From Artemisia argyi (Eukaryota > Streptophyta > Magnoliopsida > Asterales > Asteraceae): a stretch of 64,000 nucleotides of DNA. Location of the stretch: NCBI GenBank assembly GCA_030686995.1, contig JARVZY010002388.1, positions 310,001-374,000 on the forward strand. The letters run 5' to 3'. The translations under genes were made by a program, and so were the position numbers. The notes beneath the pieces are model-generated. The model had not been told where the DNA came from, did not search any database, and saw only the letters and a program-made list of their open reading frames with translations. Of this stretch, positions 21,300-33,437 are shown in pieces (the first letter of the stretch is position 1; each line of letters opens with the position of its first letter).

Positions 21300-23288
21300 T
21301 GCCCTCAATAAAACCCCCTACAAAAACAACTCATTTAAATCGTATGGGGGTGGTTTTGTAATTTTGTTGTTTTGTCTTTTATGCGTTTCAAGTTGACTTA
21401 TTGCAACAACGTGGAGCATAACGTAACCCATAACGCCACAAGGCTGGTATGGTCGTATTGACCATTTTATCTTAATATTGTCTGTAGTATTGTCGTATTA
21501 CTTCATATTTCGTTTCAGGATTGTTAATAGGGTATGAAGCGACTAATGGACGAAGTCAAACTCAATATGGACCAGTGTTGTAAAAATCGGCCATGGCGGC
21601 CGATATGGCGGCGCCATGGCGGATTTCGGTGGTCCACCGCCACGATATTTTCCATATCGGTCTAACTTGGCGTTTTTGGTCAAAATCGGAGCTTGGCGGT
21701 CAAAATCGGCCTTGGCGGCGGTCGGTCAACGCCGGTCAACTCCTGATATGGTTTTTTTTTTTTTTTTTTCAGATTCACGCCGGTCAACGCCGTTTAACTT
21801 CAGATCTAGCGTTTTTTTTCACATTCACTTCAGATCTAGCCTAGATCTAGGGTTTTTTTTCTTCATATTCCTTTATAATTTATGGTCTCCGCCATGGCGC
21901 CGCCAAGACTGATATGGCGGATTTCGGGGGTCGACCGCCACGGTACTGCCGAGCGATATTTACAACCTTGATATGGACAAAAGCAATTATTACAAGAAGA
22001 CTACGTCGTAACTAAGTGATGATGTTACGCTGTAGCTAAATTATGACATTGAATTATCCACGAATTGAAGACTACGTCGTAACTAGTAACAATGTTACGA
22101 CGTAATGAAGACTCCGTGGCAACCTTATGGAGTTAATGAAGATTACGGCGTAGCACCTTAGGTCATCTACGACGTAGCATGACTACGGCGTAACTACTTT
22201 CTCCAACTACGCCTAAAGAACCCTACGGATAAGACCAATTGAAGATTGATAACACTAGTTACGGCGTAACTAGTTATAGCGTTACGCCGTAGCAGATTTC
22301 TCGCCTATAAATACCAGACGAATTTGCACTTTGAAAATCATCTCCCATTTCCCAAACCTTTTTAGGGTTTGGGGAGAGCAACCATAGAAGAAGATAATGG
22401 AGTTAGGAGTCAGAAGATAGAAGCTCTCGTCTACATTAATCATTTTGTATTCGAGTTTGGATTCTCTTATTCTTTTTCATAATCATTTGATGAATTCTTA
22501 TTACTAATTCAAGTATCGTTTAGTTATTTGTTTTCTTTCATTACTTAGTAGAGATATCTTTTTTGTCTATTCATGTATACTAGTTTCGGTAGCATTATAA
22601 GCTTGTTTGTATCTATTAAGCTAGATGTGATTGACTTGATACCTCAGTCCGTGTAGTAGGCTAGAAGAATTGACCATAGGACACTAGCCTGATAGATTGC
22701 GAGGAAATGGTTAGGATGACAACTGACTATATTGCCTTGTGTGAGAATTGACCATAGGACCACCTTACAAGTGGAGGTGCTTAAGAAGTTAGAGAGATCT
22801 AAGATCCGAGAGGCCGGATCTCTACCGAATGTGATCTATTAGATTTGGCACTTAATGACTCAACCGAGTATCCAATCTCCACTTACTAACATGGGGTAGT
22901 GCCTGTGGTTCCGGGGACGATATTAGGAAAGATAGAATAGGATGACTTTACCCTACGATTTCTAGTGATATTTATGCCACTGTGCGTTGTTTATTTACTA
23001 TAACACTTTCTTGAATAGCTTGGATTATTAGTTTATCTTCTCACTTTCTTTCTCTTGATTCGAATCTATGATTCATACCTATGTTTACTATTCAATTTAT
23101 CATTTCTATCAACTTTTACCTATCGTCATCACAGAACATACTTTGATTTCTTTCACAACAGCTCTTAGGGACGACACTCGGATTTACCTAGGCTATGCTA
23201 CATGCGATCGGGTTCTCTGCCCGTTAGTATGTGTTTATCCTTGTATTTCTAAGTTTATAAATTTAAAGCAGGATGAAAATACGCATAA
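21300..23288 (+). repeat. D: LTR of a Ty3 (Athila/Tat-like) element, containing a hAT MITE
   Basis: The right end is fixed by the Asp-type primer site that follows; ACGCATAA here matches ACGCATCA at the end of the A LTR. The left end is uncertain, and TG at 21300 is the best candidate. A TATA box lies at 22306..22313. Between 22000 and 22300 the sequence is studded with palindromic ACGNCGT words (TACGGCGTA, TACGTCGTA and variants). No partner LTR was found in the window. Confidence 0.55.
21573..21970. mobile_element. hAT-like MITE (398 bp) inside LTR D
   Basis: Ends CAGTGTTGTAAAAATCG and, reversed, CAAGGTTGTAAATATCG. The exact 8-bp duplication ATATGGAC flanks it (21565..21572, 21971..21978), the hAT signature. 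The interior is GC-rich with repeated GGCGG/CCGCC words and T-runs; no coding. Confidence 0.85.
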
Positions 23289-23294
23289 GGTTTT

Positions 23295-23312
23295 TGGCGC
23301 CGCTGCCGGGGA
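23295..23312 (+). other. D primer binding site, tRNA-Asp type
   Basis: TGGCGCCGCTGCCGGGGA matches the TGGCGCCGTTGCCGGGGA site common in plant Athila/Tat elements, with one difference. It shows D is plus-strand. Confidence 0.8.
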
Positions 23313-23417
23313 GCAGTTTAGTTGAAAGATTTAAGGTATGTTTATGCTTGACCCATTTATGAGGCAGATATGCCTAACTACTGATAACTCAGGTATGTAA
23401 TTCACTCTCTCGTATTG

Positions 23418-23458
<41 letters not shown>

Positions 23459-24110
23459 CACTAAAATTTATATATTCTCTAGCTACGGCGTAGCAAGTCA
23501 TTGAACTACGCCGTAAATGTTTGGTAACGTTAAAGAATTCAAATAAAAAATAATCACGAAAATCTTTTTTATTTTTTTATTTTATTTTTTTCCTTTAGAA
23601 AAAGATTTAAATAAAAAAAGATTATACTATAATAATTTTCCAAAAAAAAAAAAAAAAAAGTTTTAAGCACCTAATGTTTTAGGTAATTTGTTTACATATG
23701 TTCATTTTTTAATGAAATTATAATTGGAAGCGATTAAAAAAAATATTAATAATAAAATAAAAAATAATAAATAAAATAAAATCACGAAAAACAAAAATCA
23801 ATTTTTCCAATTTCTCCATTAAAATATGGAAATTGAGCTACCAAAATTACACTACATATTTATCTTCATATCTGTCGAATCTCCACTGAATTCTTTATTT
23901 TTTTTATTTCTTTCTACCGAACAAAAAAATTTGTCCAATTTTCATTTCTATAATTTCTTTTCCCTTTACTAAACACAGTCTAAAAGTATAATATTCAAAT
24001 TGTGGATAAAATACTAGAAAGATAGGAAAAATAAGAAAGTAGAAAACTAATAGAATGTATTTTCCCTTTTAAGAATTCGAGATGAGGTGAAGCGGGTTAT
24101 CAGTTGAGAC
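23313..24110. other. Truncated interior of D and AT-rich spacer
   Basis: Only a short leader follows the primer site. An (AT)n run (23422..23457) and two more ACGNCGT palindromes (23483, 23507) appear, resembling the 3' untranslated part of element A, so the coding middle of D is probably deleted. From about 23560 the DNA is very AT-rich without features. Confidence 0.45.
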
Positions 24111-24220
24111 CAAGGTTATAAATAGCGTGAGGCGTGACGTGGCGGTAAGGTCAAGCCTCAAGCCTTAGCGTGAGGCGTAGCGGCATGGCGTTTTTAAGGC
24201 GGCAAAAAGTATTTTTAGAT
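24111..24220 (+). mobile_element. One end of a hAT-like element
   Basis: CAAGGTTATAAATAGCG resembles the ends of the MITE at 21573, followed by GCGTGAGGCG repeats. I found no opposite end, so this is a truncated or diverged copy. Confidence 0.4.
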
Positions 24221-24528
24221 TTATATATTTATATTATATTTGATTAGTATATCATATTTCATATATATCGAGTTTACAAAAAGTGTTATAAATAAGCAAT
24301 AAAGTCAAGAAACTCTCTTACATTTGTAATCTTTTTCAAATACTAGTAAACCCATAAACGCCAAATACCAGTAAACCTCAAATACGATACCCAAATTCCA
24401 ATTACAATTAATCCCCTAAATGTCTCAAATACCAGTACACTTTATTATGTCTTATCGCACCTCGTCTCAAATACAGTTATACTCAATGATCAATATGACA
24501 ACAATCACAACATTTACGAATTACGATT

Positions 24529-24538
<10 letters not shown>

Positions 24539-24582
<44 letters not shown>

Positions 24583-24583
24583 T
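24539..24583 (+). repeat. (ATT)n microsatellite
   Basis: About fifteen ATT units ending at 24583. Confidence 0.9.
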
Positions 24584-24747
24584 TCTTTTCTTCTTGTTCT
24601 TGTCGATATGTGAAAAATTCTCACACTTTATAGTAATAGTTTTATAATTTCTAAAACGAATAAATACTTCTACTCAAGTTCAAATCTCACGAGCAATTTC
24701 TTTGTTTTCTTTCTTTTATGAATTTATACATTTAATAGATATATATA

Positions 24748-25019
24748 GGGATGAGCACGGTACCAGTCTCGTACCGATCTCGTATCAAATTAGTGGTACC
24801 GATTTTTTCTCGAGCATAAATTAGTGGTACCGGTACCGTTACCGGGAAATCGGGTTTTCCTCTTTTTTTTCGGGAATTTCCTGATTTGGTACCGGTCCCG
24901 TACCGAATTAGTGGTTCCGATTTTTTTTTCCTTATTTCGTATTTCGGGTACCATACCGTATATTAGGAATCGGTACGGCTCTGATTCAGTTTCGAAATTC
25001 GGGTCGAAATGCACATCCC
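24748..25019. mobile_element. MITE with GGGATG termini
   Basis: Ends GGGATGAGCA and, reversed, GGGATGTGCA. The interior has repeated GGTACCG and TTAGTGGT words in both orientations. TAGGGATG-type ends are common in plant hAT MITEs, but I could not align an exact 8-bp duplication. Confidence 0.6.
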
Positions 25020-25096
25020 TAGATATCTCAAACTTTTAGAAGAGAACACTCTATTTTAATTATATTTAAACCAAATTCATTATTACTTTTTTGAAA

Positions 25097-25247
25097 GGGG
25101 CAATTCCATATTTACCCAACTTAAACATGATAATGCCATATTTACCCAAAACATGCTTTAATTACATTGTAAATCATGCATTCAAAACTTGTATTTTGGG
25201 TATATATGACATTTTCATGTTTAGATTGGGTAAATATGGAATTATCC
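25097..25247. mobile_element. MULE-like MITE (151 bp)
   Basis: Arms GGGGCAATTCCATATTTACC and, reversed, GGATAATTCCATATTTACCC. The direct repeat TTTTTTGAAA occurs on both sides (25087..25096, 25248..25257), a 10-bp duplication. Confidence 0.75.
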
Positions 25248-25373
25248 TTTTTTGAAAATTAAAAGCTTTTCGAAAATTAAAAGTTTGTACACACGTAGTT
25301 ATAAACAAGTAGAGGAATAAAATAGGGTTTAAGTTTAAGAAAACGTTTAACTTCTGAAATGTAACATTTTGGT

Positions 25374-26386
25374 ACGTGTAGTCAAAATGCTCGTATCAGG
25401 TACGTTAATTTTTAATTTTGTACCAATGTAATACACGGTTGACTGGTAAACCAGCTAAAAAGTTATTTTTTTAAGCAAAAAATTGCGATTTGTTTCTTTT
25501 GCAAAATAAGTCTTTGTGATTTTTTTTTTTCTCATTGTGCAATTTTTGTCCCTGCTCTAAATCCATTTTTTACAAAATTGGTCCTTGTTTGAAAGTTACA
25601 AAACCGGTCCTATCAGAATTATTTTTACAAATTTAGTCCTTGTACGTTTTTGTAACACTTGAGCCTTCACTTTAAACGTGAAAAGCAATATTAGATATAG
25701 TTAAGGATAATAAGTTTCATACTATTTTAAAAAGTCCCAAACGGACCATTTTCGCAGTGACACCTAAAGTTTTTCATTCTATTATAAAAAAAAGAAAAAA
25801 AAAAAAAACTAAAAATTAATTGATTATCCTATTAAAAAAAACAAAAAAATAAAAATAAAAAATAAAAACAACTACATAAGGACCAAATTTGCAAAAATGT
25901 GTCGCAAAAGGACCATTATTGCAAACAACCTTGTATTTTTTTTCAAATTTCGCAAATCTTGCGAAATTCATGGGTCTATTGAATTTTTTTTGGTAAAAGA
26001 TGGTTATTATCTTTTTTTTTTGTTAAAATAATAGAACTGAGTATCGTTTATTCTTCCTAATTATTATTGCATCTATAACTACGTTTGAAATAAAACTAAT
26101 TATAAAAAATGATTGTTACCGGATAACATAAAATGAAAAAAGGAAAAGAGGTTGAAAATGAGTTTTGTAGTAGGGACTAAATTCATGTAAGGACTTATTT
26201 TGCAAAAAAAAAAAAAAAAAAAAATCTTAAGAGACCTATTTTGCACAAGAAAAAAAAAATAAAAATCACAAGGGGCATATTTTTGCTCAAAAAATCACTT
26301 TTTAGCCGGTTTTATCGGTCATTCATGTATCGCATTGGTACAAAAATGAAAGTTAACGTACCACACGAGTAATATTTAGATACACG
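25374..26386. mobile_element. 1 kb inverted-repeat element, non-coding
   Basis: Arms 25374..25465 and 26294..26386 pair over about 90 bases (ACGTGTA, GGTACGTTAA, TTTGTACCAATG and GGCTAAAAAGT or similar), roughly three quarters identical. A second weaker pairing follows inside (TGCAAAATA, TTGTGATTTTT). The centre is A/T-rich. Probably a Mutator-like or other terminal-inverted-repeat element; target duplication not identified. Confidence 0.55.
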
Positions 26387-26836
26387 TATTATAATTGTAT
26401 ATTTGAAAAAATTACATGTTTAATGTACGGCTTAAACCCAATAAGATACCATGGTAGTTGTCGTTGGTATCAACACAAGTTTTTATTCTTTATTCTACAC
26501 TGCATAGTTTTCTCGAGTGTACACTGTTTTGCTTAATGATGAACACATATGTCAAAAAGGCTAGACCATCTTTCCAAATAGCCCAATATTGTGAAACAGT
26601 GGTTGTTCAAGTCTTATTTGAGCCCAAATTGTCGAGGCTGGAAGAATGGGTTTAACTTAGAAGATTAGAACACAAGGTGTAGCATGTTAAAAGAGCTCGC
26701 CATTCCAGTATAGAAGCTTGTTGTAACTCGCTAAGCTAGTTGCTGCACCGCCCCTCTTGTTGCAACTCGCCAAAAGTAACTTACTCGTTTGCACGACAAG
26801 CTAATATTCTGACAATTGTATTTTTTTTATTTTTTT

Positions 26837-26843
<7 letters not shown>

Positions 26844-26911
<68 letters not shown>
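26844..26911 (+). repeat. (AT)n microsatellite
   Basis: About 34 AT dinucleotides. Confidence 0.9.
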
Positions 26912-26913
<2 letters not shown>

Positions 26914-27193
26914 AGCATGTGGTAAGGTAACCACAAGTTAAATCTTAACGCACTGCCACGTCAGCGTCACATCAGCTTTTCTCTTTTAACCTTAACTCTT
27001 GACTTTCCACCCCGGTAACATAACTCACCTTAACTCACATTCACCCCAAATATTTTCAATTTCAACCCCAATTTTTAACAAACACTTCATTTATTTAAAA
27101 CATAACATTAACTAAAACACAACATTACATTACATTACGAAATTAAAAAAAAAATAACGATACTAAAAAAAAAAATACGAAATCAATAAAACA

Positions 27194-28055
27194 CTACATT
27201 ACATAATTATTTATAATTGACGCGGAGGCAACCCAAGTTTCATGGCGATTCGACCTTAACTCTTCGCGCATCATCTCCGCAAAAGCTAACGAAGAAATGG
27301 ACCCACCGGTGCTAGCCGTGGCTCCGGTGCTTGTCGTGGCCTCGGATTTTTGTTTCTTGGAAGCCCTTTTTTTGCCAATGGGCCGTGGTTCTTTGTCATG
27401 ACCAAACAAAGACTCGTTTGTTTGGCTTGGGACGTCGCCGGTTAAATCAACCGCTTCCGGCGCGTCCCATTTTCGATGTTTGCGCAACACCGTCCAAGCG
27501 TCTTCATTCACGAACGTCGGGTTTCTTGACGATAGAGTTGGTGAGCACGTGTTAGGAATCCACTTCACTTTCCCCACTCTTTATCTCGCGTTGCGCCTTT
27601 TTGTAAAAAGCGTTGAACTTAGTGCAATCACGGTTCAACATTTTCCACTTAGATTGTAGCATATCTTTGTTGCGGTCTTTTGGACTTAATCTATTGAACT
27701 CGGCTTTTATACGTTGCCATAACGTATCCTTGGTTTGTGAAATCCCCAACCTCGAATCCTCTGAAAACGCAACCCAACACTCGGCAAGCAACTTTTCCTC
27801 ACTTGGCGTCCAACGTTCCACCTTCGATTTTCCAGTAGCTGCATCCTCGGCTTGGTCAGGTTCTTTGGATTTTTTTGCCTTACGTTTTCCACCATTTTTT
27901 GGTTTTGGAGGAGAGGTCGGTGTTTCCGGAACTTCACATGTTTCTGTTTGGGAATGTTGTAAGGTTTGGGAGAATTGAAGATTTCGGAAATTGTAATTTA
28001 AGTCGCTTTGTTGACTTTCGGTCCAATATTGGGAATCTTGTGGGTTACCCCACAT
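27194..28055 (-). pseudogene. PIF/Harbinger ORF1 (Myb/SANT-like), one frameshift
   Basis: From the ATG at 28055 the first frame gives a Q/S-rich start (MWGNPQDSQYW), a basic P/K-rich segment (KNGGKRKAKKSKEPDQ) and a Myb/SANT-like domain (VERWTPSEEKLLAECWVAF...LWQRIKAEFN...LQSKWKMLN). It ends at 27552. The protein continues in another frame from about 27577 as EDAWTVLRKHRKWDAPEAVD, then a PIGKKRASKKQK basic stretch and a helical tail, stopping at 27194. Both pieces are usual ORF1 parts in that order, so one shift near 27560 separates them. Such proteins are sometimes annotated as glutathione S-transferase T3-like; there is no such enzyme here. No transposase lies next to it. Confidence 0.72.
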
Positions 28056-28565
28056 CGGTGGTGCTGAACCCTCGTTTGGATTTGAGGAAGAACCTGCTTC
28101 AATTAACGCACGTTAAGTGCTTGCCCGAACACGTTAACGCACCATTTGCCTTTGGGGGCCGGTAAGGTAACGCACCACGTTAAGGTGGTGCGTTAAGAGT
28201 TAACGCAGGTGGCTGCTTTACATTACCGAGTGGTTTTAGTGGAAAAAAAATAAATGTGTAAGTGGCGGACCTCAAATGAGTAAGTTAAGGTTAGTTGTTA
28301 ATGAGAGGGTTAGTTGTGAAAAGATGTTAAGGTGATATGGCATCTTGTGAGCCCCAAACTTGTTGCTACACCTTGTACTCTTAGGATCAATATAGAAAAA
28401 ACACCTGATGAAAGCTACACACGTTTAGTACAAATGTTGTACACGTGTCTCATGCATCTCTATTTCAGCCAAATGGTCTCTTGATGAAAGGCTAACGTAC
28501 CATCATACGGAGTAAGTCACAACTTTGACTGTCTCAAAAATAGTGAAACAATCTTTGTGGAAAAA

Positions 28566-31001
28566 ATGAGTGAAAGATACTTTGATAACTTCATGCTGAA
28601 ATATGTCGAAGAAAAAGCAAGTGTACCCGGAATAGAAGAGGAACAAGATGACAATGAAGATTCCTTGTTGAAGCTTCTTAAGATGCCATATCCAACTCTT
28701 TGTGAGAAACTCAAACGAACTGCCTTGGATCTCAAAGAAACTGTATTCGATCTATCCATTCCTAGTCTTTAAATTGTTAGTTACGGAGTATATAGTAGTT
28801 GCAAAATGAGACACAAACGATTCTTGATGGAGACTCGGTTTGTGATAACTAAAATGATGGAAACTAGAAACAAGTTACTCATGGTCTCATACTACTCCGG
28901 ACTCCCTCGTCATAGGAGGGTTTATTACCTAACTAAAAATAAAAATACAAAACTTAAACATTACACATGTACACGCCACGTACAGATGTACTCATACGTT
29001 TTTTTACGTTTTTGAAACTAGTCGTCGTACAGTAATATTTTTCATGTGTTTTTTACGTAAAAATAGCCTTTTGGATTATATAAGCTAGGTGCCATGTTTA
29101 TAATTCTAAAATTATAGAAACCACAGATAGGTGGTCATGTTAGCAATGATGAATTACGACACATTGACCTGGTTAATCATCTTACTGGTTCGGTTATAGA
29201 ACGTGACGTTTTTGCAAAAATAGTTAATAGAGTTCATTTGCCTTCAGTTTTCCGCGTAACAGTTTGGATCCTGTTGTTGATGTATTTACCATTAATGGTG
29301 TGCTTTAATAAATGACGAACAACGTGTGTACCTGGTAAGCTGATAGAAGGGTGTTTATTCACAGATAGTGGTGGAGACATGGGGATATACGGGGCAAAAG
29401 GTTCAAGACTTCACCATATATACAGGAACTCTAGGAACTGCTTTCTTGCTGTTGAAATCATATCAAATTACTAATAACAAAAACGATCTTGATCTATGTT
29501 CTGAGATTATTAAAGCGTGTGACGCCGCCTCTTCCGGTTCAAGGTTTGCTTCGCTATCATCTACTTAAAGTTGTATTGGTCTCTTTCTCTGGTGTTAGTC
29601 TTTGACAAAATCCAACTACAAAAGGATATATTAGATATAGTAATATAATTGGTAAATAGACGGTTTATAGATTATTTAGTTAACTTTTTATTGATCAGTT
29701 TAGTATTGTTGCAGATAAGATTAAACATAATTATTCAAAGTTAAGAGGTTAAAGGTAGATCAGGAACTCATGATAATTCGATAGTTTCAAGATTGTAATT
29801 TATTACTCCGTATTTGCCAAAACTTTTTGAGAGTAAATAGAGTAATAAAAGGTAGTACACAGGCTTACTTGGTTATGTTATATTCTTTTATAATACTTTG
29901 TAGCGTTGTGAGTTTTTTGTTGGGGCGCGCGGGAGTTTGTGCTCTTGGTGCTGTTGTGGCAAAGCACCAAGGCAATGAGAAGATGGTCGATTACTATTTG
30001 AGCCAATTCAAAGAGGTAAGATTCGATCCTAATTTCTCAAACATGGTTCATATATGTAACTTCTATGATAACGGGGTTTGGTTGATTAGCAGATCAAGGT
30101 AACTGGAGATGGTCCAGTTGAATTGATACGAGGGAGAACTGGATACTTATGGGCATGCCTCTTTCTTAACAAGAATTTAGGTGATGGAACAATTCCGTCT
30201 ACACATACCGTAAGGATTCCTAAGTAATTAACTTTACCTTTTACTTAGATTGTTCAAATAACGACCTTTTATAATGAAACAGAGTCCAGTTGTGGATAAG
30301 ATCATTGAGAACGGGAGAGAAATGGGTGTCACATCGAGATGCCCTTTGATGTTTGAGTACAGCGGTGATATATACTGGGGCGCTGCCCATGGGTTAGCCG
30401 GGATTATGTATGTTCTCATGCATTTTGGACTTCCACCCGATGCACTCGCGGATGTAAACAAGACTCTTAAATACATGATTAACAATCGTTTCCCTAGTGG
30501 AAATTACCCACGAGATGAAGCTAAGAGAAGTGACGAACTTGTGTATTGGTGTCATGGAGCCCCTGGAGTAGCCCTCACACTAGTCAATGCAGCTGAGGTA
30601 AGTCTTTTTGAATATTAGCATGGTTTATAATCTTGGAACGTAATATAATTGTTGGTGTTCAGGTTTTTGAAGATAAAGAGTTTCTTGAAGCGGCAATTGA
30701 CGCATCCAAAGTTGTGTGGAGTCGCGGGTTACTTAAAAAGGTCGGAATCTGTCATGGTATCAGTGGAAATGCGTACGTGTTCCTCTCACTTTATCGGATG
30801 ACTGGAAACGTGGAGTTTCTACACAAGGCCAAGGCATTTGCGTGTTTCTTACTTGATAGAGCACACAAGCTCATATCCGAAGGCCAAATGCATGGCGGTG
30901 ACACTCCATATTCCTTGTTTGAAGGAATCGGAGGTATGGCTTATATTTTCCTTGACATGACTGATCCTGCTAATGCTAAATTCCCGGCTCATGAACTTTG
31001 A
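28566..31001 (+). CDS. LanC-like protein (GCR2-like/LANCL family), six exons
   Basis: Eukaryotic LanC-like proteins fold as an alpha/alpha barrel with a zinc site. Plant members (GCR2, GCL1, GCL2) were once proposed as ABA receptors, a claim later disputed, and animal homologues add glutathione to dehydroamino acids in proteins. Exons: 28566..28742, 29365..29543, 29904..30015, 30093..30209, 30283..30597, 30663..31001. All junctions are GT-AG and in phase, giving 412 residues, close to the Arabidopsis length. Visible landmarks: LLKLLKMPYPTLCEKLKR, ALDLKET, TIYTGTLGTAFLLLKSYQ, GRAGVCALGAV, YWGAAHGLAGIMYVL, then WCHGAPGVALT and GICHGISGNAYVFL. The WCHG cysteine and the CHG Cys-His pair are the zinc ligands, and all are kept. 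The end MHGGDTPYSLFEG...FPAHEL is typical. The start is the first ATG in frame. I cannot tell which GCL paralogue it is. Confidence 0.92.
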
Positions 31002-31642
31002 AATGTTCATATCAGTAGGGGAAGAAATGTACTTGTAATAAGTTTCTGTTGTCGTACATTTGTTAATAAGTTTCTGTTGTACACTTGGCTTGTTTTATGT
31101 CATCTTAGTTTTCATATGTAATAAAAATGATGCAGTTCATCTTGATGGTTTGTTACGCACTAGATATGCATCGATCCCTTGATTCTCGGCATTTATGGTG
31201 AAACTTTTAGATCATAGTTAAGTTGATCAAAATGACTCTAGGATGCGGTGCAGTTTAGAGAGGCAGTGATTTGGTTTTTTGATTTAAAAGTTTACAATGT
31301 TTTAGATATATGCGATTGTTGTAAGGAGGAACTGATTGCTACACTTGCTTAAGTCCTTTGCAGGTGAAATCACAGAAGATGATAAACGGCTAATAATGAA
31401 TTCCTGGAAACGCTTTGTCATGTTTAAAATCTGATCTCACTTCACTTGCAATACTCATGAAAACATTGTTAGAACGCCCGCTGCTCCAGCGATAAATGAA
31501 TATTCCACTATATCCTAACTCAGATACAAAAACATGGTATATATGATATCACCCTAATTTCTAGATTTTGATGCAAGTACATATGCGCTAGCTAAAACTG
31601 TATAACAATATAATGTGAATAGAACAACTTGCGTTAGATTTC
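31002..31642. other. Convergent intergenic gap between LanC-like gene and transporter
   Basis: Holds the 3' untranslated sequences of both genes. AATAAA at 31120..31125 lies about 120 bases after the LanC-like stop and is a plausible polyadenylation signal. Nothing else seen. Confidence 0.6.
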
Positions 31643-33320
31643 TCATTGGACAAAGGTCGATTTTTCTTGGTTTTGCACCAAATGTTGAGTGTCTGAAAGC
31701 TCTACTTCGTGGTCCTGCCAATCGTGTTCCTTTTGAAACAATAACTCGATCTGCTCCAATGATTTTCCTTTTGTCTCGGGACAATATTTGTAAACGAAAA
31801 CAACCGATAAAGCAGAAACCATCGTGAAAATGAAGAACGTCCCAGCCATTGAAATGGCATGAGAAACAGATAAAAAAGACATGGCGACTATTCCACTACA
31901 CACCCTATTCCCAACTGCTCCCAACGCGAATCCTTGTGCTCTTAGCCTTAGTGGAAATATCTCCGATGTTAGAACCACACAAATTGGTCCGATACCAACT
32001 GAAAAGAAAGCCACATTCCCACAAACCAATAGAATCACCAATGCCACACCGATAGACCCTCCTTTGAATAATGAAAGAGTGACTGCTAAACCAAACAAAC
32101 AAACTGTCATTCCTATCGTACTCACATATAGTAATGGTTTTCTCCCGACTTTATCGATTACCAAAATCGCGACCATGATAAATGCCGTTTTTGAGATCCC
32201 AACAGCTACTGTTGCAGCTAAAAGCTTTGATTTGTCTTGAACTCCCGCAGTTTGTAAAATCTCAGGACTATAGTAGACTGTTGCGTCGATTCCAGTAATC
32301 TGTTGGAAGCATAGAATTCCGACTCCGGTCACTAGCATTCGCCTGACTACAGGGGTCGGGTTTAGCAATTCCCTCCACACGGCTGTCTCTTTGTTTCCGG
32401 ATTCAGCAGATGCTAGTATCTCTGATAGCCTATCCTCTGCCTCAGACTCGATCTCATTTGTTTTCATCAAAACAACTCTCGCTTCATCGATTCTGTTTTG
32501 AAGCACTAGCCACCGTGGTGATTCCGGGATTATGAATATCGCAAACCCTATGAAAATGGATGGCAAGATTCCAACAGCAAGCATAACTCGCCAATTTATA
32601 TGGGACGAAAGGCCAGAAAACGCGTAATTCGACACATACCCTAAAAGAATACCCAGATTTATAAATATTTCCGGAAATGAGGTGAATGTACCTCGAGAAA
32701 CCGCAGGTGAAATCTCGGTAATGTACACAGGAGCAATCATGACACCGAAGCCGATGCCAACTCCAGCCAGTAGCCGACCTACCATTAGAAATTCGAAACT
32801 AGGAGCTAGAGTCATTATAGCTGCACCAATCTGGAAAATGATTGCAGCTAGACCCATCGACCATTTTCGACCTACGGCATCCGAGACTCGTCCTCCGGCT
32901 AAACTGCCCAATATTGATATGATACTTAAGCTACCAATCAATATTTCTTCTTGTAACTCAGTAATCTTTAGGTCTTCTTGGATAAATATGATTGCTCCAC
33001 TCATCACACCAACATCTGAAATCAGAAAAAATCTTGATTACATCAAGACTCAAAACTTTATATATTTAGAAAATGACATAATATGAATCTATAAAAAGGT
33101 GGTCAAAATTTAAATATTTACCATAGCCAAGAAGGACATTGTTGAGTGATGCAAAAACAGCACAAGCAAAGACATATTTCCTTGTTTTCTTGCTTCTTTC
33201 ATGTTGTGTTTGTTTGTTCTGTACAGCCACTAAAACATCATCTTCATCATAATCGTTCACTTCAGAATCCATTCTTTTATACTTGTCCTTTGTTCCAATA
33301 TCATTTTCTTGAATACCCAT
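31643..33320 (-). CDS. Polyol/monosaccharide proton symporter (PLT/PMT type), two exons
   Basis: A member of the sugar-porter branch of the major facilitator superfamily, predicted to bring linear polyols, inositol or monosaccharides across the plasma membrane with protons. Exon 1 is 33320..33122 and exon 2 is 33015..31643, joined through a GT-AG intron in phase, giving 523 residues. The cytosolic N-terminus (MGIQENDIGTKDKYKR...) is acidic. Then come YVFACAVFASLNNVLLGYD, VGVMSGAIIFI and twelve hydrophobic segments. Sugar-porter signatures are kept: DAVGRKWS after helix 2, PESPRWL after helix 6, QQITGIDATVYYSPEI in helix 7, DKVGRKPLL, and PETKGKSLEQIE after helix 12. The overall pattern is nearest to plant polyol transporters from memory; substrate is not decidable. 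A TATA-like TATAAAA on the minus strand (33431..33437) lies about 110 bases upstream of the ATG. Confidence 0.88.
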
Positions 33321-33430
33321 ATTTTACTAACCCAAAAGTACAACTCAAGTTACACAAATATGAATTCCTTCATGGGTTCTTTAGTTCATATGTTGAGGAA
33401 GAAATCCCATTTTGGAATTGGCTTAACTCA

Positions 33431-33437
33431 TTTTATA
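33431..33437 (-). promoter_or_regulatory. TATA-like box of the transporter gene
   Basis: TATAAAA read on the minus strand, 111 bases before the start codon. Confidence 0.35.

Larger units (their letters stand above)
26672..28376. mobile_element. Second PIF/Harbinger-like remnant with ORF1
   Basis: The 13-base word ACAAGGTGTAGCA at 26672..26684 appears inverted at 28364..28376 and may mark the ends. An alternative left end is near 26928, where ACAAGTT...TGCCAC...TCA also matches the right end reversed. Repeated GTTAACGCA words lie near 28085-28205. A long (AT)n run (26844..26911) falls within. Only ORF1 is present. Confidence 0.5.

Noticed and set aside
24748..25019. 8-bp hAT duplication for the GGGATG element
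   Set aside because: TAGATATA and TAGATATC lie near the ends but not at matching distance, so I did not claim it.
27194..28055. Glutathione S-transferase-like gene
   Set aside because: Plant ORF1 proteins of Harbinger elements are often mislabelled this way; the domain seen is Myb/SANT-like.
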